Shown here: positions 18,624 through 28,722 of the stretch, piece after piece | How positions within the stretch are numbered: position 1 is the first letter of the stretch | Layout of the letters: every line of letters begins with the position of its first letter | Assembly: GCA_944381455.1 (NCBI GenBank) | Contig: CALWLF010000023.1 | Location: 1-46,866, forward strand | Length of the DNA stretch: 46,866 bases | Reading direction: 5' to 3' | DNA from: an uncultured Clostridia bacterium | Lineage (GTDB): Bacteria; Bacillota; Clostridia; Lachnospirales; Anaerotignaceae | Translations under genes and position numbers: made by a program | The notes under the pieces: model-generated | The model's input: only the letters and a program-made list of their open reading frames with translations | The model's database searches: none | What the model was told of the DNA's origin: nothing

Positions 18624-19964
18624 TTACATAAAGGGGAGTTTGAACTTCCCTTTTTTCCCTTTGGTTAGTGTGTTCATCTGCTTCATCATTTTGCGCATTT
18701 CTTCAAATTGTTTCAGCAGACGGTTTACATCGGCAATGCTGCGTCCACAGCCTTGGGCAATGCGTTTTTTTCTCGGCCCGTTTAAAATGGAAGGATTACG
18801 CCGCTCCTGGGGCGTCATGCTTTGGATGATGGCTTCCAGTCTGCGCATTTCCTTATCGGTGTCCACATTGTTGAGGGCATCCAAATTCAGCTGGTTCATG
18901 CCGGGCAGCATCCCAATCAAGTCCTTGATGGGGCCCAGTTTTTTCACCTGCTGCATCTGGGTGAGGAAATCTTCCAGCGTGAAATCGTTTTCCCGCATTT
19001 TCTTTTCCATATCCCTTGCCAGCTGCTCATCCAGATTCATCTGCGCCTTTTCAATCAGCGAAAGCACATCGCCCATGCCCAAAATACGTCCGGCCATACG
19101 GTCCGGGTAAAAGGGTTCCAGGTCCTCCATTTTTTCGCCCATGCCGATATATTTGATGGGCTTATTGGTGACACTGCGCACCGAAAGGGCCGCGCCGCCT
19201 CTGGCGTCGCCGTCCAGCTTTGTCATGATGATGCCGTCCACACCCAGCTGGGTGTTGAAACTATCGGCAACGGTCACGGCATCCTGGCCGGTCATGGCGT
19301 CCACCACCAGCAAAATTTCCTGGGGCCGCACTTCCGCCTTAATTTGTTGCAGTTCCTCCATCAATGCTTCATTGATGTGTAACCGCCCGGCCGTATCGAT
19401 CAGCACCACATCGTGATGCTCTTTTTTGGCAAAGGCCACGGCCTCTTTGGCAATTTCCACCGGGCTTACTTGGTCGCCCAAAGAAAACACCGGCACACCA
19501 TAATTTTGCCCCACCACTTGCAGCTGCTTGATGGCCGCCGGACGATACACGTCACAAGCCACCAACAAAGGTTTGCGCCCTTCTTTTTTCAAAAGTCCGG
19601 CCAATTTCCCGCTGGAGGTGGTTTTACCGGCGCCCTGTAAACCTACCATCAGATAAACCGTAGGTGGTTTGGATGCGAAGGTCAGCTTGCTTTGGGTGCT
19701 GCCCATCAGGGCCACCAACTCTTCGTTTACAATTTTAATCACTTGCTGGCCTGGTGTCAGGCTTTCCATCACTTCGCTGCCCACGGCCCGCTCGCTGACT
19801 TTTTTGATAAACTCCTTGACGATTTTAAAATTGACGTCTGCTTCCAGCAGTGCCAGCTTCACTTCCCGCATGGCGGCTTTGACGTCGCTTTCGGTCAGTT
19901 TGCCTTTGCCCCGCAGCTGTTTAAAGACGTCTTGCAGTTTATTGGACAGGTTTTCAAATGCCAT
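18624..19964 (-). CDS. ffh: Signal recognition particle protein Ffh
   Basis: 446 residues. The GTPase of SRP, which binds signal sequences of nascent membrane proteins and meets its receptor FtsY. Order: N helical domain (1-~90), G domain with GLQGAGKTTSSGKLA (near 107-121), DTAGR and TKLDGDARGG, then the Met-rich M domain ending in MKQMNTLTKGKKG. It lies directly after ylxM, whose product is thought to act on SRP; the receptor gene ftsY is just before that. Confidence 0.97.
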   Translation of the reverse strand: MAFENLSNKLQDVFKQLRGKGKLTESDVKAAMREVKLALLEADVNFKIVKEFIKKVSERAVGSEVMESLTPGQQVIKIVNEELVALMGSTQSKLTFASKPPTVYLMVGLQGAGKTTSSGKLAGLLKKEGRKPLLVACDVYRPAAIKQLQVVGQNYGVPVFSLGDQVSPVEIAKEAVAFAKKEHHDVVLIDTAGRLHINEALMEELQQIKAEVRPQEILLVVDAMTGQDAVTVADSFNTQLGVDGIIMTKLDGDARGGAALSVRSVTNKPIKYIGMGEKMEDLEPFYPDRMAGRILGMGDVLSLIEKAQMNLDEQLARDMEKKMRENDFTLEDFLTQMQQVKKLGPIKDLIGMLPGMNQLNLDALNNVDTDKEMRRLEAIIQSMTPQERRNPSILNGPRKKRIAQGCGRSIADVNRLLKQFEEMRKMMKQMNTLTKGKKGKFKLPFM

Positions 19965-19982
19965 AAATATTCAACAGCCTCC

Positions 19983-20336
19983 TTATTCCAAAATGCCGTT
20001 TGCAATTTGTTTGATTTGAGCCAGCTTCTGGCAGGAAGGCGACAAAACACCTTCTTGCTTTTCCACTTCTTCTGCCAGCTCTTTGATGCGTTTGACCATA
20101 TGCTTTTGCTCCAAAAACCGTTCCACAAGGTGCAGTTTTTCTTCATATCCCTGCAAAATGGCCTCGGTGCGTTTCAGCTGATCCCGCACGGCTTGGCGGC
20201 TGATGCCCTGTTCTTCGCCAATTTCAGAAAGAGAAAGGTCTTGCAGATGGAACAGCTCAAAAATGGTCTTTTGTTTTTCGGTCAACAATTCGCCGTAAAA
20301 GTCAAACAGCAGTGTTTCCCGCAACAGTTCCTCCAT
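19983..20336 (-). CDS. ylxM: YlxM-family HTH protein (UPF0122)
   Basis: About 117 residues. A sigma-70 region-4-like HTH (LSEIGEEQGISRQAVRDQLKRTE) followed by a long helix rich in Glu and Lys. The family is encoded beside ffh and has been linked to SRP GTPase control. The ATG at 20336 follows AAGGAGGGG by about 6 bases; an upstream in-frame start at 20396 falls in the promoter -10 region and is rejected. Confidence 0.9.
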   Translation of the reverse strand: MEELLRETLLFDFYGELLTEKQKTIFELFHLQDLSLSEIGEEQGISRQAVRDQLKRTEAILQGYEEKLHLVERFLEQKHMVKRIKELAEEVEKQEGVLSPSCQKLAQIKQIANGILE

Positions 20337-20360
20337 CAGAACCCCTCCTTTTTTGGCACT

Positions 20361-20380
20361 GTAAAGGTTTTTTCCTTTAC
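20361..20380 (-). promoter_or_regulatory. Hairpin in the ylxM leader
   Basis: GTAAAGG, six bases, CCTTTAC: a perfect 7-bp stem starting about where transcription should begin. Its 12-mer GTAAAGGAAAAA is repeated just upstream of the -35 box (20420-20431), so it may be an operator rather than only an RNA hairpin. Confidence 0.5.
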
Positions 20381-20387
20381 CTATGGC

Positions 20388-20416
20388 ATCATACACTGTT
20401 TTCTCCCGTTTGTCAA
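20388..20416 (-). promoter_or_regulatory. Strong promoter of ylxM-ffh-rpsP-khpA
   Basis: TTGACA (20411-20416), 17-base spacer, TATGAT (20388-20393) on the minus strand, directly after the ftsY stop. It lets the SRP and S16 genes be expressed independently of the long upstream transcript. Confidence 0.75.
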
Positions 20417-20435
20417 GTCTTTTTCCTTTACAGCC

Positions 20436-21818
20436 TTACATTTCTTCTCCAAAAAGCGCCTTGGCAAAAGCGGCAGCATCAAAGGGCTGCAAATCGTCAA
20501 TGCCTTCGCCCACACCAATAAAGCGCACCGGGATTTTCAGCTCATTTTTGATGGCCACCACAATGCCGCCTTTGGCAGTGCCATCTAGTTTCGTTAAAAT
20601 AATGCCGGTGATGTCTGCCACTTCCTGAAACAGCCTTGCCTGCTGCAAAGCGTTTTGCCCCGTGGTGGCATCCAGCACCAAAAAAGTTTCCCGGTGAGCC
20701 GCCGGATATTCTCGGTCAATGACCTTCGAGATCTTTTTCAATTCTTCCATCAAATTGCGCTTATTATGTAAGCGCCCTGCCGTATCGCAGATAAGCAGGT
20801 CTGTTTTTCTGTTTTGTGCCGCATGGACAGCGTCAAAGACCACGGCAGCCGGATCGCTGTTTTCCTCGTGTTTGATGACGTCAATGCCGGCCCGTTTGCC
20901 CCAAATTTCCAGCTGGTCGATGGCAGCGGCCCGGAACGTATCGGCGGCAGCCAGCAGCACGCTGTTGCCTTCTGCTTTCCAGGCAGAGGCCAGTTTGCCG
21001 ATGGTGGTGGTTTTGCCAACGCCGTTGACGCCAATGACAAGCACCACCGCAGGCGTTGTGAGCGGAGCCGTTTTTTCGTCCCCTTCCATCAGCAGATCGC
21101 TGATTTCTTCCATCAAAAGTCCCTTCACTGCCGCAGGATCGGTGACGTTTTGCCGTTTTACTCTCTTGCGCAGCCCCTCCATCACCGCTTCTGTCGTTTC
21201 CATCCCCATATCGGCCATGATGAGGATTTCTTCCAGTTCTTCAAACAAATCTTCGTCAATTTTGGTGAAGGCGCCAAGAACCGTATCCACGCCGCCCAAA
21301 ATGCTGTTTCTCGTTTTGCCTAAGCCTTCTTTTAACCGGGCAAAAAAACCTTTTTTCGGTGCCGCTTCTTGGACTGTGTCAGAGGGAGCTATCGTTTCTT
21401 CTGCTTCTGTTTTTTCTTCCAGCTCTTCTTTTTCCGGTTCTTCTTCTGTTTCTTCTTCTGCCACCAAATCTAAGGCTTCTTCCACCAGGACCGCCTCTTT
21501 GGCCGTTTCTTCCACAGCAGCCGGTTCTTTTGCCAGTTCTTGGTCCTCTTCTTCCATAGTTTCCAGCGCTTCTGCCAGAATTTCAGCCCGTGTGCCGGCA
21601 TCTTCCACATCCAGCGTCCCGTCGGCAATTTTTTCTTCCAGCACCGTTTCGGCTTCTTCCAGCAGGGATGCTTCTTCCATTTCCTCCTGTCTGGAGCAAA
21701 CATCCATCTTTCCAGCATCTGCCTCCTCTTCTTGACCAAGCATCAAGGACGTTTCTTCTCCCAACTGCTGTGGCGTTTCTTCCTCTTTTTTCCGCTTGAG
21801 AAAATCAAATAACCCCAT
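20436..21818 (-). CDS. ftsY: Signal recognition particle receptor FtsY
   Basis: About 460 residues, long because of an acidic N-terminal A domain of roughly 150 residues full of Glu, Ala and Val. The NG domain follows: [30 protein letters not shown] and [10 protein letters not shown]. It docks SRP-ribosome complexes at the membrane. The ATG at 21818 has AAAGGAGG just upstream and overlaps the 3' end of smc by 14 bp, so the two are translationally coupled. Confidence 0.96.
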   Translation of the reverse strand: MGLFDFLKRKKEEETPQQLGEETSLMLGQEEEADAGKMDVCSRQEEMEEASLLEEAETVLEEKIADGTLDVEDAGTRAEILAEALETMEEEDQELAKEPAAVEETAKEAVLVEEALDLVAEEETEEEPEKEELEEKTEAEETIAPSDTVQEAAPKKGFFARLKEGLGKTRNSILGGVDTVLGAFTKIDEDLFEELEEILIMADMGMETTEAVMEGLRKRVKRQNVTDPAAVKGLLMEEISDLLMEGDEKTAPLTTPAVVLVIGVNGVGKTTTIGKLASAWKAEGNSVLLAAADTFRAAAIDQLEIWGKRAGIDVIKHEENSDPAAVVFDAVHAAQNRKTDLLICDTAGRLHNKRNLMEELKKISKVIDREYPAAHRETFLVLDATTGQNALQQARLFQEVADITGIILTKLDGTAKGGIVVAIKNELKIPVRFIGVGEGIDDLQPFDAAAFAKALFGEEM

Positions 21819-24800
21819 ATTCTTCCTCCTTTTGGCTGCGTTTTTCAAAATCAATGGAAATCAGTTTGGAAATGCCCTGTTCCTCCATGGTGACGCCATA
21901 GAGCAAATCGGCGCTTTCCATGGTCCCTTTTCTGTGGGTGATGACCACAAACTGGGTTTCCGCCGAAAACCGCCGCAGATAATCGGCATATCGTTTCACA
22001 TTCACTTCATCCAGCGCCGCCTCAATTTCGTCTAAGATACAAAACGGCGACGGCTTCATTTTTAAAATGGCAAACAAAATGGCAATGGCCGTCAGCGCCC
22101 GCTCTCCGCCGGAAAGGAGCATCATGTTCTGCAAAATTTTCCCCGGCGGCTGGGCAATGATTTCTATGCCGCCTTCCAGGGCATGGGCCTCGTCGGCCAT
22201 TTTCAAATAGGCCCGTCCGCCGCCAAACAGCTCCCGAAATACCTGCCCAAAATTTTCGTTCATCACCGCAAACTGGGTACGAAACTGCTGTTCCATCCGC
22301 TCTGCCAGTTCGGTAATGACGCTTTCCAGCTGGCTTTCCGCCTGCCGGATATCATCGCGCTGCCCCGTCAAAAACGTATACCGTTTCTTGGCCGCTTCAT
22401 ATTCCTCTACGGCATGGACATTCACTGTCCCCAGGGCTTGCATGGCGTTTTTCAATTCTTTGATTTTTTGCGCCAGCATCTGTGCCGAGCAGTCTGGCTT
22501 GGCAAAGGCTGCCGCCTGACCGTAAGTCATTTCATATGCATCCCAGATTTCGTCATACAGTCTTTTTTTCTCTTCTTGCAGCCGCTCCAACCTGGCATCC
22601 ATTTTCAGCAGGTCGTTTTCCAGCTGATGGACCGTTTCGGCATCGGCTTGCCGTTTTTGCTCCGTTTGCTGCTGTTGGTTTTTGTTTTCTTCCATTTGCA
22701 GCTGCAAAGCCGCCTTGTCTGCCTCTGCCTGTGCCGTCTGTTCTTCCAATTCTTTCAACTGGTTTTTCATGGATTGGGCCTGGGCCAGTTTTTGCTGCTG
22801 CTGTTTGAGCGCCGCCGCAAAGGAGGCTTTTTTCTCTTCCGCCTGGCGCAGCAAGCGCTCCCTGGTCTCCTGCACCGTCTTTTTTTGTTGCAGCAGGCCG
22901 TTTCTTTCTTGTTCCTTGGCCGAAAGCTCCACCTTGCAGGCTGTGATTTGCCCTACAGCCTGTTCCTTTTTGGTCCGGTCCGATTGCAGCAGTTCCTGGC
23001 GGCTTTCCACTTTTTTATTTAATTGCTGCAGCAGGTCCTGCTTTACTTTCCATTGCGCTTTGGCTTCCCGCAAGTCCTCTTGGGCCTGTCCAATTTGATT
23101 TTGCAGCGTTTCTTGTTCCTTTTGTCTGTTATTCCGCAGTGTTTCCAGCTCGGCCAGCTGTTCTTGGCACTGGGAGAATTCCTGGGCCAGCTGGGCCAGC
23201 TGAAGACGGCAGCGCTGCAGCGCCTGCTGCGCCTCCTCAGCGTCTTGTTTTTGTTGCTCCTGCTTCATCCTTTCTTGCCGCAGCAGTTCTTCTGTCTGGG
23301 CTTTTTGCGCGCCTAGGCGGTGCAGCTCATCTTCCAGCGCCGTAATTTCTCTGGTGCGGCCAAAGAGATTGGTTGTTTTTTTCACACTGCCGCCGCTCAT
23401 GACGCCAGAGGGGTTCATCACATCGCCGTCCAGCGTCACCAGTTTATATTGGTATCTGGTTTCTCTGCCTAAGCGGATGGCCGTATCCATGTCTTTGACC
23501 ACCACCGTCCGTCCCAGTAAATACTGCATGACACCGGCATATTTCTTTTCATACCGCACCAGTTCTGTGCCAATGCCCACCACGCCGTCAAAGGCCAAAA
23601 TCCTGTCTCGGTCGCTGATGGTGCGGCCATTGATGATGCGTAATGGCAAAAAAGTGGCTCGCCCCAAAGCATTTTTCTTCAAATACGCAATGGCCGTTTT
23701 GGCGTCTTCTTCCGTTTCGGTGATGATGTTTTGCATGGCATTGCCCAAGGCCGTTTCCATGGCCACTTCCAGCCCTTCACCGACAGTGACCACCTCGGCC
23801 ACAGCGCCGCAAATGCCAGTAAACCCAGGCTTTTGCCGTAATTTTAATAAGGTTTTTACGCTTTTATAAAACCCTTCGTATTCGTTTTTCATCTCCAGCA
23901 GCACTTTATGACGGGACTGGCTGCCATGAAACTGCCGCTCCAAATCAGAAAGGGCAGCAGAAAGCTGCTGCTGCTTGGTGCGGCTTTCTTCCAGCCGGCT
24001 TTGTAGCCGTTTTTCCTCCTCTGCTGCCAGGGCGCTTTTTTCTTCCCATTGCCCCTGCTGTTTTTCCAGCACCCGCAGCCGGGTATACCGGTCGTGGCGG
24101 CGGCTTTCTTCATACATCGCCTCTTTTTCCATCTGCTCTTTTCGGCCCTGAAATTGTTCCAGCAGCACTTCCAGCCGGGAAATGGTGCCCTTTTGGGCTG
24201 TCGATGCCTGCATGGCAGCAATCATGGCCGCCTGCTCGCTCTCCAGCTCTCCTTCGCTTTCTTCCAGCGCACCAGAAAGGGCGGCAAACGTCTCTTCTGC
24301 CGCTGCCAGCCGTTCCTGCAATGCCGAAAGCGCCATGGAAAGCGCCGCTTCTCTGGCCAAAAGCCCCTCTGTTTTTTGCTGCTCCTGCTGGGCTTCTTCC
24401 AAGGCCGTCGTCCGTTCTTCTTGCAGGCGGACGGCTTCTTTGCCCAAATGTTCCGCCTGGGAAAGGGTGAGGGCACGCTGGCCTGCCAACTGCTCTTTTT
24501 GCTGCAGCAGGGCAGATGCCGCCTGATGCTGGGCCTCTGTCTGCTGCTGCAGTGCTTCTTGCTGGCTGCGCAAAGAAGAAAGATGGGCCGCCGTTTGGGA
24601 AAGGTTCCTTTGGGCCTCTATGAGATGCTGCTTAGAAATGGCCTGTTTTTCCTGCCACTGCGCCAGATCCTGCTGCATTTGTGTGGCATCCAGATAAAAC
24701 TTTGCAATTTCATAGCCTTTTCGCTCTTCTCTATAATCCAAATAGGCTCTGGCCAGGCGGCTTTGCTCCTCCAACGGGGCAAGCTGTTTCTCCAGCTCCA

Positions 24801-25386
24801 AAATAATGTCTTCCACCCGCAGCAGGTTCTGCCTTTCCTTTTCCAGCTTTTCCATGGCCTCTTCCCTGCGCAGGCGGAATTTGACAATGCCTGCCGCCTC
24901 CTCAAACAAGCGCCTGCGGTCCTCGCCTTTGGAATTTAAAATCTCGTCAATGCGCCCCTGGCCAATGATGGCATATCCTTCCCGCCCCACGCCAGTATCC
25001 ATGAATAACCCATGGATGTCTTTTAGGCGGCAGGGGGTGCCGTTGATGAGATAGCGGCTTTCTCCGGAACGATAGACCGTCCGGGTGATTTTCACTTCCG
25101 TATAGTCGATGGGCATTTTTTTATCGCTGTTATCCAGCACCAGCGACACCTCGGCAAAGCCCAAGGGCTTTCGGTTGGCAGTCCCGGCAAAAATCACGTC
25201 TTCCATTTTTTCGCCCCGCAGGCTTTTGGCCCGCTGTTCGCCCAACACCCATCGCACCGAGTCGGAAATGTTGCTTTTGCCGCTGCCGTTTGGCCCAACC
25301 ACCACCGTCACCCCCGGCCGGAAGGAAAGGCGCACCTTTTCCGGAAAGGATTTAAAGCCCTGCAATTCCAGTTGTTTTAAATACAT
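21805..25386 (-). CDS. smc: Chromosome segregation protein SMC
   Basis: 1193 residues. It has the N-terminal Walker A motif GPNGSGKSN (near 32-40), a first coiled coil rich in Gln and Glu (~170-490), a hinge with the GFTGICGAVAEVV start near 510-650, a second coiled coil (~680-1010), and the C-terminal head with LLSGGERALTAIAILFA and Walker B FCILDEIEAALDEVNV. It condenses chromosomes with ScpA and ScpB, whose genes are not in this window. rnc, the usual upstream neighbour, is absent; rluD is there instead. GAGGTGAAAG precedes the ATG. Confidence 0.97.
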   Translation of the reverse strand: MYLKQLELQGFKSFPEKVRLSFRPGVTVVVGPNGSGKSNISDSVRWVLGEQRAKSLRGEKMEDVIFAGTANRKPLGFAEVSLVLDNSDKKMPIDYTEVKITRTVYRSGESRYLINGTPCRLKDIHGLFMDTGVGREGYAIIGQGRIDEILNSKGEDRRRLFEEAAGIVKFRLRREEAMEKLEKERQNLLRVEDIILELEKQLAPLEEQSRLARAYLDYREERKGYEIAKFYLDATQMQQDLAQWQEKQAISKQHLIEAQRNLSQTAAHLSSLRSQQEALQQQTEAQHQAASALLQQKEQLAGQRALTLSQAEHLGKEAVRLQEERTTALEEAQQEQQKTEGLLAREAALSMALSALQERLAAAEETFAALSGALEESEGELESEQAAMIAAMQASTAQKGTISRLEVLLEQFQGRKEQMEKEAMYEESRRHDRYTRLRVLEKQQGQWEEKSALAAEEEKRLQSRLEESRTKQQQLSAALSDLERQFHGSQSRHKVLLEMKNEYEGFYKSVKTLLKLRQKPGFTGICGAVAEVVTVGEGLEVAMETALGNAMQNIITETEEDAKTAIAYLKKNALGRATFLPLRIINGRTISDRDRILAFDGVVGIGTELVRYEKKYAGVMQYLLGRTVVVKDMDTAIRLGRETRYQYKLVTLDGDVMNPSGVMSGGSVKKTTNLFGRTREITALEDELHRLGAQKAQTEELLRQERMKQEQQKQDAEEAQQALQRCRLQLAQLAQEFSQCQEQLAELETLRNNRQKEQETLQNQIGQAQEDLREAKAQWKVKQDLLQQLNKKVESRQELLQSDRTKKEQAVGQITACKVELSAKEQERNGLLQQKKTVQETRERLLRQAEEKKASFAAALKQQQQKLAQAQSMKNQLKELEEQTAQAEADKAALQLQMEENKNQQQQTEQKRQADAETVHQLENDLLKMDARLERLQEEKKRLYDEIWDAYEMTYGQAAAFAKPDCSAQMLAQKIKELKNAMQALGTVNVHAVEEYEAAKKRYTFLTGQRDDIRQAESQLESVITELAERMEQQFRTQFAVMNENFGQVFRELFGGGRAYLKMADEAHALEGGIEIIAQPPGKILQNMMLLSGGERALTAIAILFAILKMKPSPFCILDEIEAALDEVNVKRYADYLRRFSAETQFVVITHRKGTMESADLLYGVTMEEQGISKLISIDFEKRSQKEEEYGVI

Positions 25387-25397
25387 CGTCTTTCACC

Positions 25398-26324
25398 TCA
25401 GGCTCTTTGCCGCAGTTTTTGCAGCAATGCCTCAAAATAAGGCGGCAAAGGCGTCTCAAATTCCATATATTCTCCCGTGGCAGGATGCAAAAATCCCAGC
25501 ACTTTGGCATGGAGCACCTGCCCTTGCAGCGAAAAGGGCTGCTTCTCGCTGCCATAAACCACATCGCCTAAAAGCGGATGGCCGATAGAGCTTAAATGCA
25601 CCCGGATTTGATGGGTGCGCCCCGTTTCCAGCTGGGCCTCCACCAAACAAAAACGCCCCAGCCGCTCCAGCACCCGAATGTGGGTGACGGCCCGTCTGCC
25701 GCCGGGGACAATGGCCATTTTCTTTCGGTCCTTGGGATTGCGCCCCAAGGGGCGGTCGATGGTCAGCGTATCTTCTTTGATATTATTGGTGGCAACGGCC
25801 CAGTATTTTCTGGTGATGGAATGGTCCGCCAGCTGGGCTGCCAAAGACCGGTGGGCCAGGTCGCTTTTGGCTGCCACCAGCACGCCGGAGGTATCCCGGT
25901 CGATCCGGTGGACAATGCCGGGGCGCAGCATTCCATTGATGCCGGAAAGCTGCCCCTGGCAATGGAAAAGCAGGGCGTTGACCAGCGTGCCGCTGCTGTG
26001 CCCCGGGGCCGGATGCACCACCATCCCCTGGGGTTTGTTGATGACAATCAAATGCTCATCTTCATACAGCACATCCAGCGGAATATCTTCTGCCTCCACC
26101 TGTAACTCCTCTGGCTCTGGCACACAAACGGTCACCAAATCGCCTGCCCGCAGCTTATAGTTGCTTTTGATGGCGCTGCCGTTTACTGTCACAGCGCCTT
26201 CTCCAATCAGTTTTTGCACCTGGGAACGGGAAAGCTCCTCCCGGCTTTCGGCCAAAAACCGGTCAATCCGCTCCCCCGCCTGGTCCTGTTCCACACCAAA
26301 GACAAAGGTTTCTGCCTCTTTCAT
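25398..26324 (-). CDS. rluD: 23S rRNA pseudouridine synthase, RluD family
   Basis: 308 residues. An N-terminal S4 domain (about 17-75) is followed by the RluA/RluD catalytic domain with HRIDRDTSG (catalytic Asp142) and NKPQGMVVHPAPGH near residue 97. By family it modifies uridines of helix 69 in 23S rRNA; members of this group differ in target, so the exact site is inferred. The start overlaps the lspA stop (ATGA), the common lspA-rluD pairing. Confidence 0.93.
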   Translation of the reverse strand: MKEAETFVFGVEQDQAGERIDRFLAESREELSRSQVQKLIGEGAVTVNGSAIKSNYKLRAGDLVTVCVPEPEELQVEAEDIPLDVLYEDEHLIVINKPQGMVVHPAPGHSSGTLVNALLFHCQGQLSGINGMLRPGIVHRIDRDTSGVLVAAKSDLAHRSLAAQLADHSITRKYWAVATNNIKEDTLTIDRPLGRNPKDRKKMAIVPGGRRAVTHIRVLERLGRFCLVEAQLETGRTHQIRVHLSSIGHPLLGDVVYGSEKQPFSLQGQVLHAKVLGFLHPATGEYMEFETPLPPYFEALLQKLRQRA

Positions 26325-26794
26325 GATGCACTTCCTTCCTCTTTGATGACAAATAACAGCAAAATGGCCAGCAAAATCACGCCCACCACAACGCCAATAT
26401 CGGCCACATTAAAGACGGGATAGGAAATGAACGTAAATTCAAAATAATCCACCACATAGCCCCGAAACAGCCGGTCGATGGCGTTGCCCCAGGCGCCGCC
26501 CAGCAGCAGCATAAAGGCAAACCGCAGCCAGCCATAGCCTCTATCCTTGGGAGATATTTTTTTACTCATATACCAAAACACACCGATGGTCACGGCAATG
26601 GTCATGGCCACAAAAAACCACCGCTGTCCTTCCAGCATCCCAAAAGCCGCCCCCCGGTTTTCCACAAAGGTCAAATCAAACACACCATCAATGACAGTGA
26701 TGTTGCCCACCGGTTTTAAATAGGTCAGTGCCAGAATTTTTGAGCATTGGTCCAGCACTGCCACCACAATCATACCAATCCATAATCCAATCAT
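26321..26794 (-). CDS. lspA: Lipoprotein signal peptidase (signal peptidase II)
   Basis: 157 residues with four predicted membrane spans. It cleaves signal peptides of diacylglyceryl-modified prolipoproteins. The catalytic aspartates are Asp107 in GNAIDR and Asp116 in VVDYFEF; ENRGAAFG at 45-52 is the other conserved box. Substrates in this window include the lipoprotein at 15453 and the ApbE protein at 42455. Confidence 0.96.
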   Translation of the reverse strand: MIGLWIGMIVVAVLDQCSKILALTYLKPVGNITVIDGVFDLTFVENRGAAFGMLEGQRWFFVAMTIAVTIGVFWYMSKKISPKDRGYGWLRFAFMLLLGGAWGNAIDRLFRGYVVDYFEFTFISYPVFNVADIGVVVGVILLAILLLFVIKEEGSAS

Positions 26795-26806
26795 GCGCTT
26801 CTCCTT

Positions 26807-27892
26807 TTACTGGGCCAGCACAGCCAAAATGGCTGCCTTGCGCTCCTCTTCCGTCACTTCTGTGGTGCGTAACGGCAACCCGGCAGAAGATAACAGCACA
26901 AAGCCAATGGCGCCGTTTTTCACCTTTTTATCAAAAGCCATCTGCCGGTCAATTTCTTCCACCGTCAAGCCGGAAACGGTCAGCGGCAGCGAAAAGGCTT
27001 GCAGCAGGCGAGAAAGCCGTGCAGTAAAGCCTGCCTCCACCGTTTTTCTCTTTTCACATAATGAGCCAATGGCAATCATCCCAAGCCCCACGCATTCCCC
27101 ATGGAGCAGCGAAAACTGGCTGGCCGTTTCAATGGCATGGCCAATGGTGTGTCCAAAATTGAGGATTTCCCGCAGGCCGCTTTCCTTTTCATCCTGCCCC
27201 ACCACTTCTGCCTTGATGGCGCAGCAGCGGCCGATGACCGAAAGCAGCATTTCTTCCTCCAGCGCCAGCAGGGCCTCTTTCTTTTCTTCCAACAGGGCAA
27301 AAAAATCCATATCCCAAATGGGACCATATTTGATCACTTCTGCCATGCCGGCCGAAAACTCCCGCTTGGGTAACGTCTGCAAAGTCTTTGCATTGATATA
27401 GACAAAATGAGGCTGATAAAAAGCGCCCACGGCGTTTTTGTGGCCGTCAAAGTCAACGCCCACCTTGCCGCCCACGCTGCTGTCCACCTGGGCCAAAAGC
27501 GTCGTTGGGATTTGCACAAAGGCAACACCCCTTAAAAACGTGGCCGCAGCAAACCCTGCCATATCGCCTGTAACGCCGCCGCCCAGGGCCACAATCACAG
27601 AGCGCCGGTCCAGCCCTGCCGCAAAAAATCCCTCATAAAATTGCGCGATGGTGCCCAAATGTTTTTGGGATTCCCCTGCCGGAAAAGAGAGCAGATGGAC
27701 TTCCTTTGCCACTTCTTGCAACACCTCTTGCACCTGGGCGCCATATAACGGCTCCACGCAGCTATCGGTGATGATGCAGACTTTCCGCCCGGCCAGCCCG
27801 GCTTCTTCCATGGCCTTTGGCAGCCCTAAAAAATCCTGCTCCAAATAAATGGGATATGTTCGTTCCGTTGTTTTCACCAATTCCACTGCCAT
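26807..27892 (-). CDS. aroB: 3-dehydroquinate synthase
   Basis: 361 residues. It converts DAHP to 3-dehydroquinate, the second step of the shikimate pathway, using NAD+ and a divalent metal. Conserved segments: ALGGGVTGDMAGFAAATFLRG, then IPTTLLAQVDSSVGGKVGVD, then the metal-ligand region ILNFGHTIGHAIE and LLHGECVGLGM. Finding it between ylmH and lspA is odd, since no other shikimate gene is near; it stands where divIVA is often found. AAGGAAG precedes the ATG. Confidence 0.96.
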   Translation of the reverse strand: MAVELVKTTERTYPIYLEQDFLGLPKAMEEAGLAGRKVCIITDSCVEPLYGAQVQEVLQEVAKEVHLLSFPAGESQKHLGTIAQFYEGFFAAGLDRRSVIVALGGGVTGDMAGFAAATFLRGVAFVQIPTTLLAQVDSSVGGKVGVDFDGHKNAVGAFYQPHFVYINAKTLQTLPKREFSAGMAEVIKYGPIWDMDFFALLEEKKEALLALEEEMLLSVIGRCCAIKAEVVGQDEKESGLREILNFGHTIGHAIETASQFSLLHGECVGLGMIAIGSLCEKRKTVEAGFTARLSRLLQAFSLPLTVSGLTVEEIDRQMAFDKKVKNGAIGFVLLSSAGLPLRTTEVTEEERKAAILAVLAQ

Positions 27893-27910
27893 AGGCGTTT
27901 TCTTCCTTTC

Positions 27911-28699
27911 TTACTGATATTTTAACAGCGATAACCGCAGCCGGTCTTTTTTTGTCTTGCCGCCCATTTCCGTAATCCGCACCCGGCCATAGCCGCGCAC
28001 CGAAAGCAAATCGCCTTCTTGCACTGCCTTTTCGCCTTTTTTGGCCGTTTGATGGTTGACAAAAACACGCTCTGCCTGCAACAATGCCTGGGCCTGGCTG
28101 CGGCTGATGGGAAAGACGGCCGAAAGCACCGCATCCAGCCGCAGCGAAGCCACCGTGCAGCTGGCCTCCACTGCCGTTTCTTGGGGCAGCAGGTGTGACC
28201 AGTCTTCTGCCACCTGGCATTTCACTGCCGCACGCCCCACCTTTGTCAGCTGCGTTGCCACATAGGCGGCCATTTCTTTCCGCACCAAAACAAGGGCACG
28301 TTCTTCCGTCAGAAAAATGTCCCCTGTCTTTCCTCTCTCTATCCCCAACCCAAGCACCGATCCTAAAATATCCCGGTGCCCCGGCGAAGCAGAAAACTTG
28401 CTCCAGCAAATCTCCACTGCGCAGATGGGAAAATCCCCTTCTTCCAGCGTCCGATACCCGGGGCAAAACCCCAGCATCTGCCGCTCGGCCTGTGGACTTC
28501 CGCCATAGCTTTGCACAAAAAGCTCTCCTTGTCTTTGAAAAAAGGAAAGAGCCTTGGCCGCCGCCTCAGGGCTGAGAAAATCTGTAAAGGCGTCTTGATG
28601 TTTTTTCAAACTAAAATCAGCCTGATCCAAAACCTTTGCAAGCAAAAGTCTTTCCTCAGGCTGGGTGATACTTTGTAACAAATCTTGTTTGCGTTGCAT
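27911..28699 (-). CDS. ylmH: YlmH-family S4-domain RNA-binding protein
   Basis: 262 residues. The C-terminal part is an S4 RNA-binding domain (LDAVLSAVFPISRSQAQALLQAERVFVN region, about 175-240). YlmH proteins belong to the dcw-adjacent division cluster and have been tied to rescue of stalled 50S-peptidyl-tRNA in Bacillus. It lies 23 bp after yggT in the standard sepF-yggT-ylmH order. Confidence 0.9.
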   Translation of the reverse strand: MQRKQDLLQSITQPEERLLLAKVLDQADFSLKKHQDAFTDFLSPEAAAKALSFFQRQGELFVQSYGGSPQAERQMLGFCPGYRTLEEGDFPICAVEICWSKFSASPGHRDILGSVLGLGIERGKTGDIFLTEERALVLVRKEMAAYVATQLTKVGRAAVKCQVAEDWSHLLPQETAVEASCTVASLRLDAVLSAVFPISRSQAQALLQAERVFVNHQTAKKGEKAVQEGDLLSVRGYGRVRITEMGGKTKKDRLRLSLLKYQ

Positions 28700-28722
28700 T
28701 GCCTTTTCCTCGCCTGTTCCCG

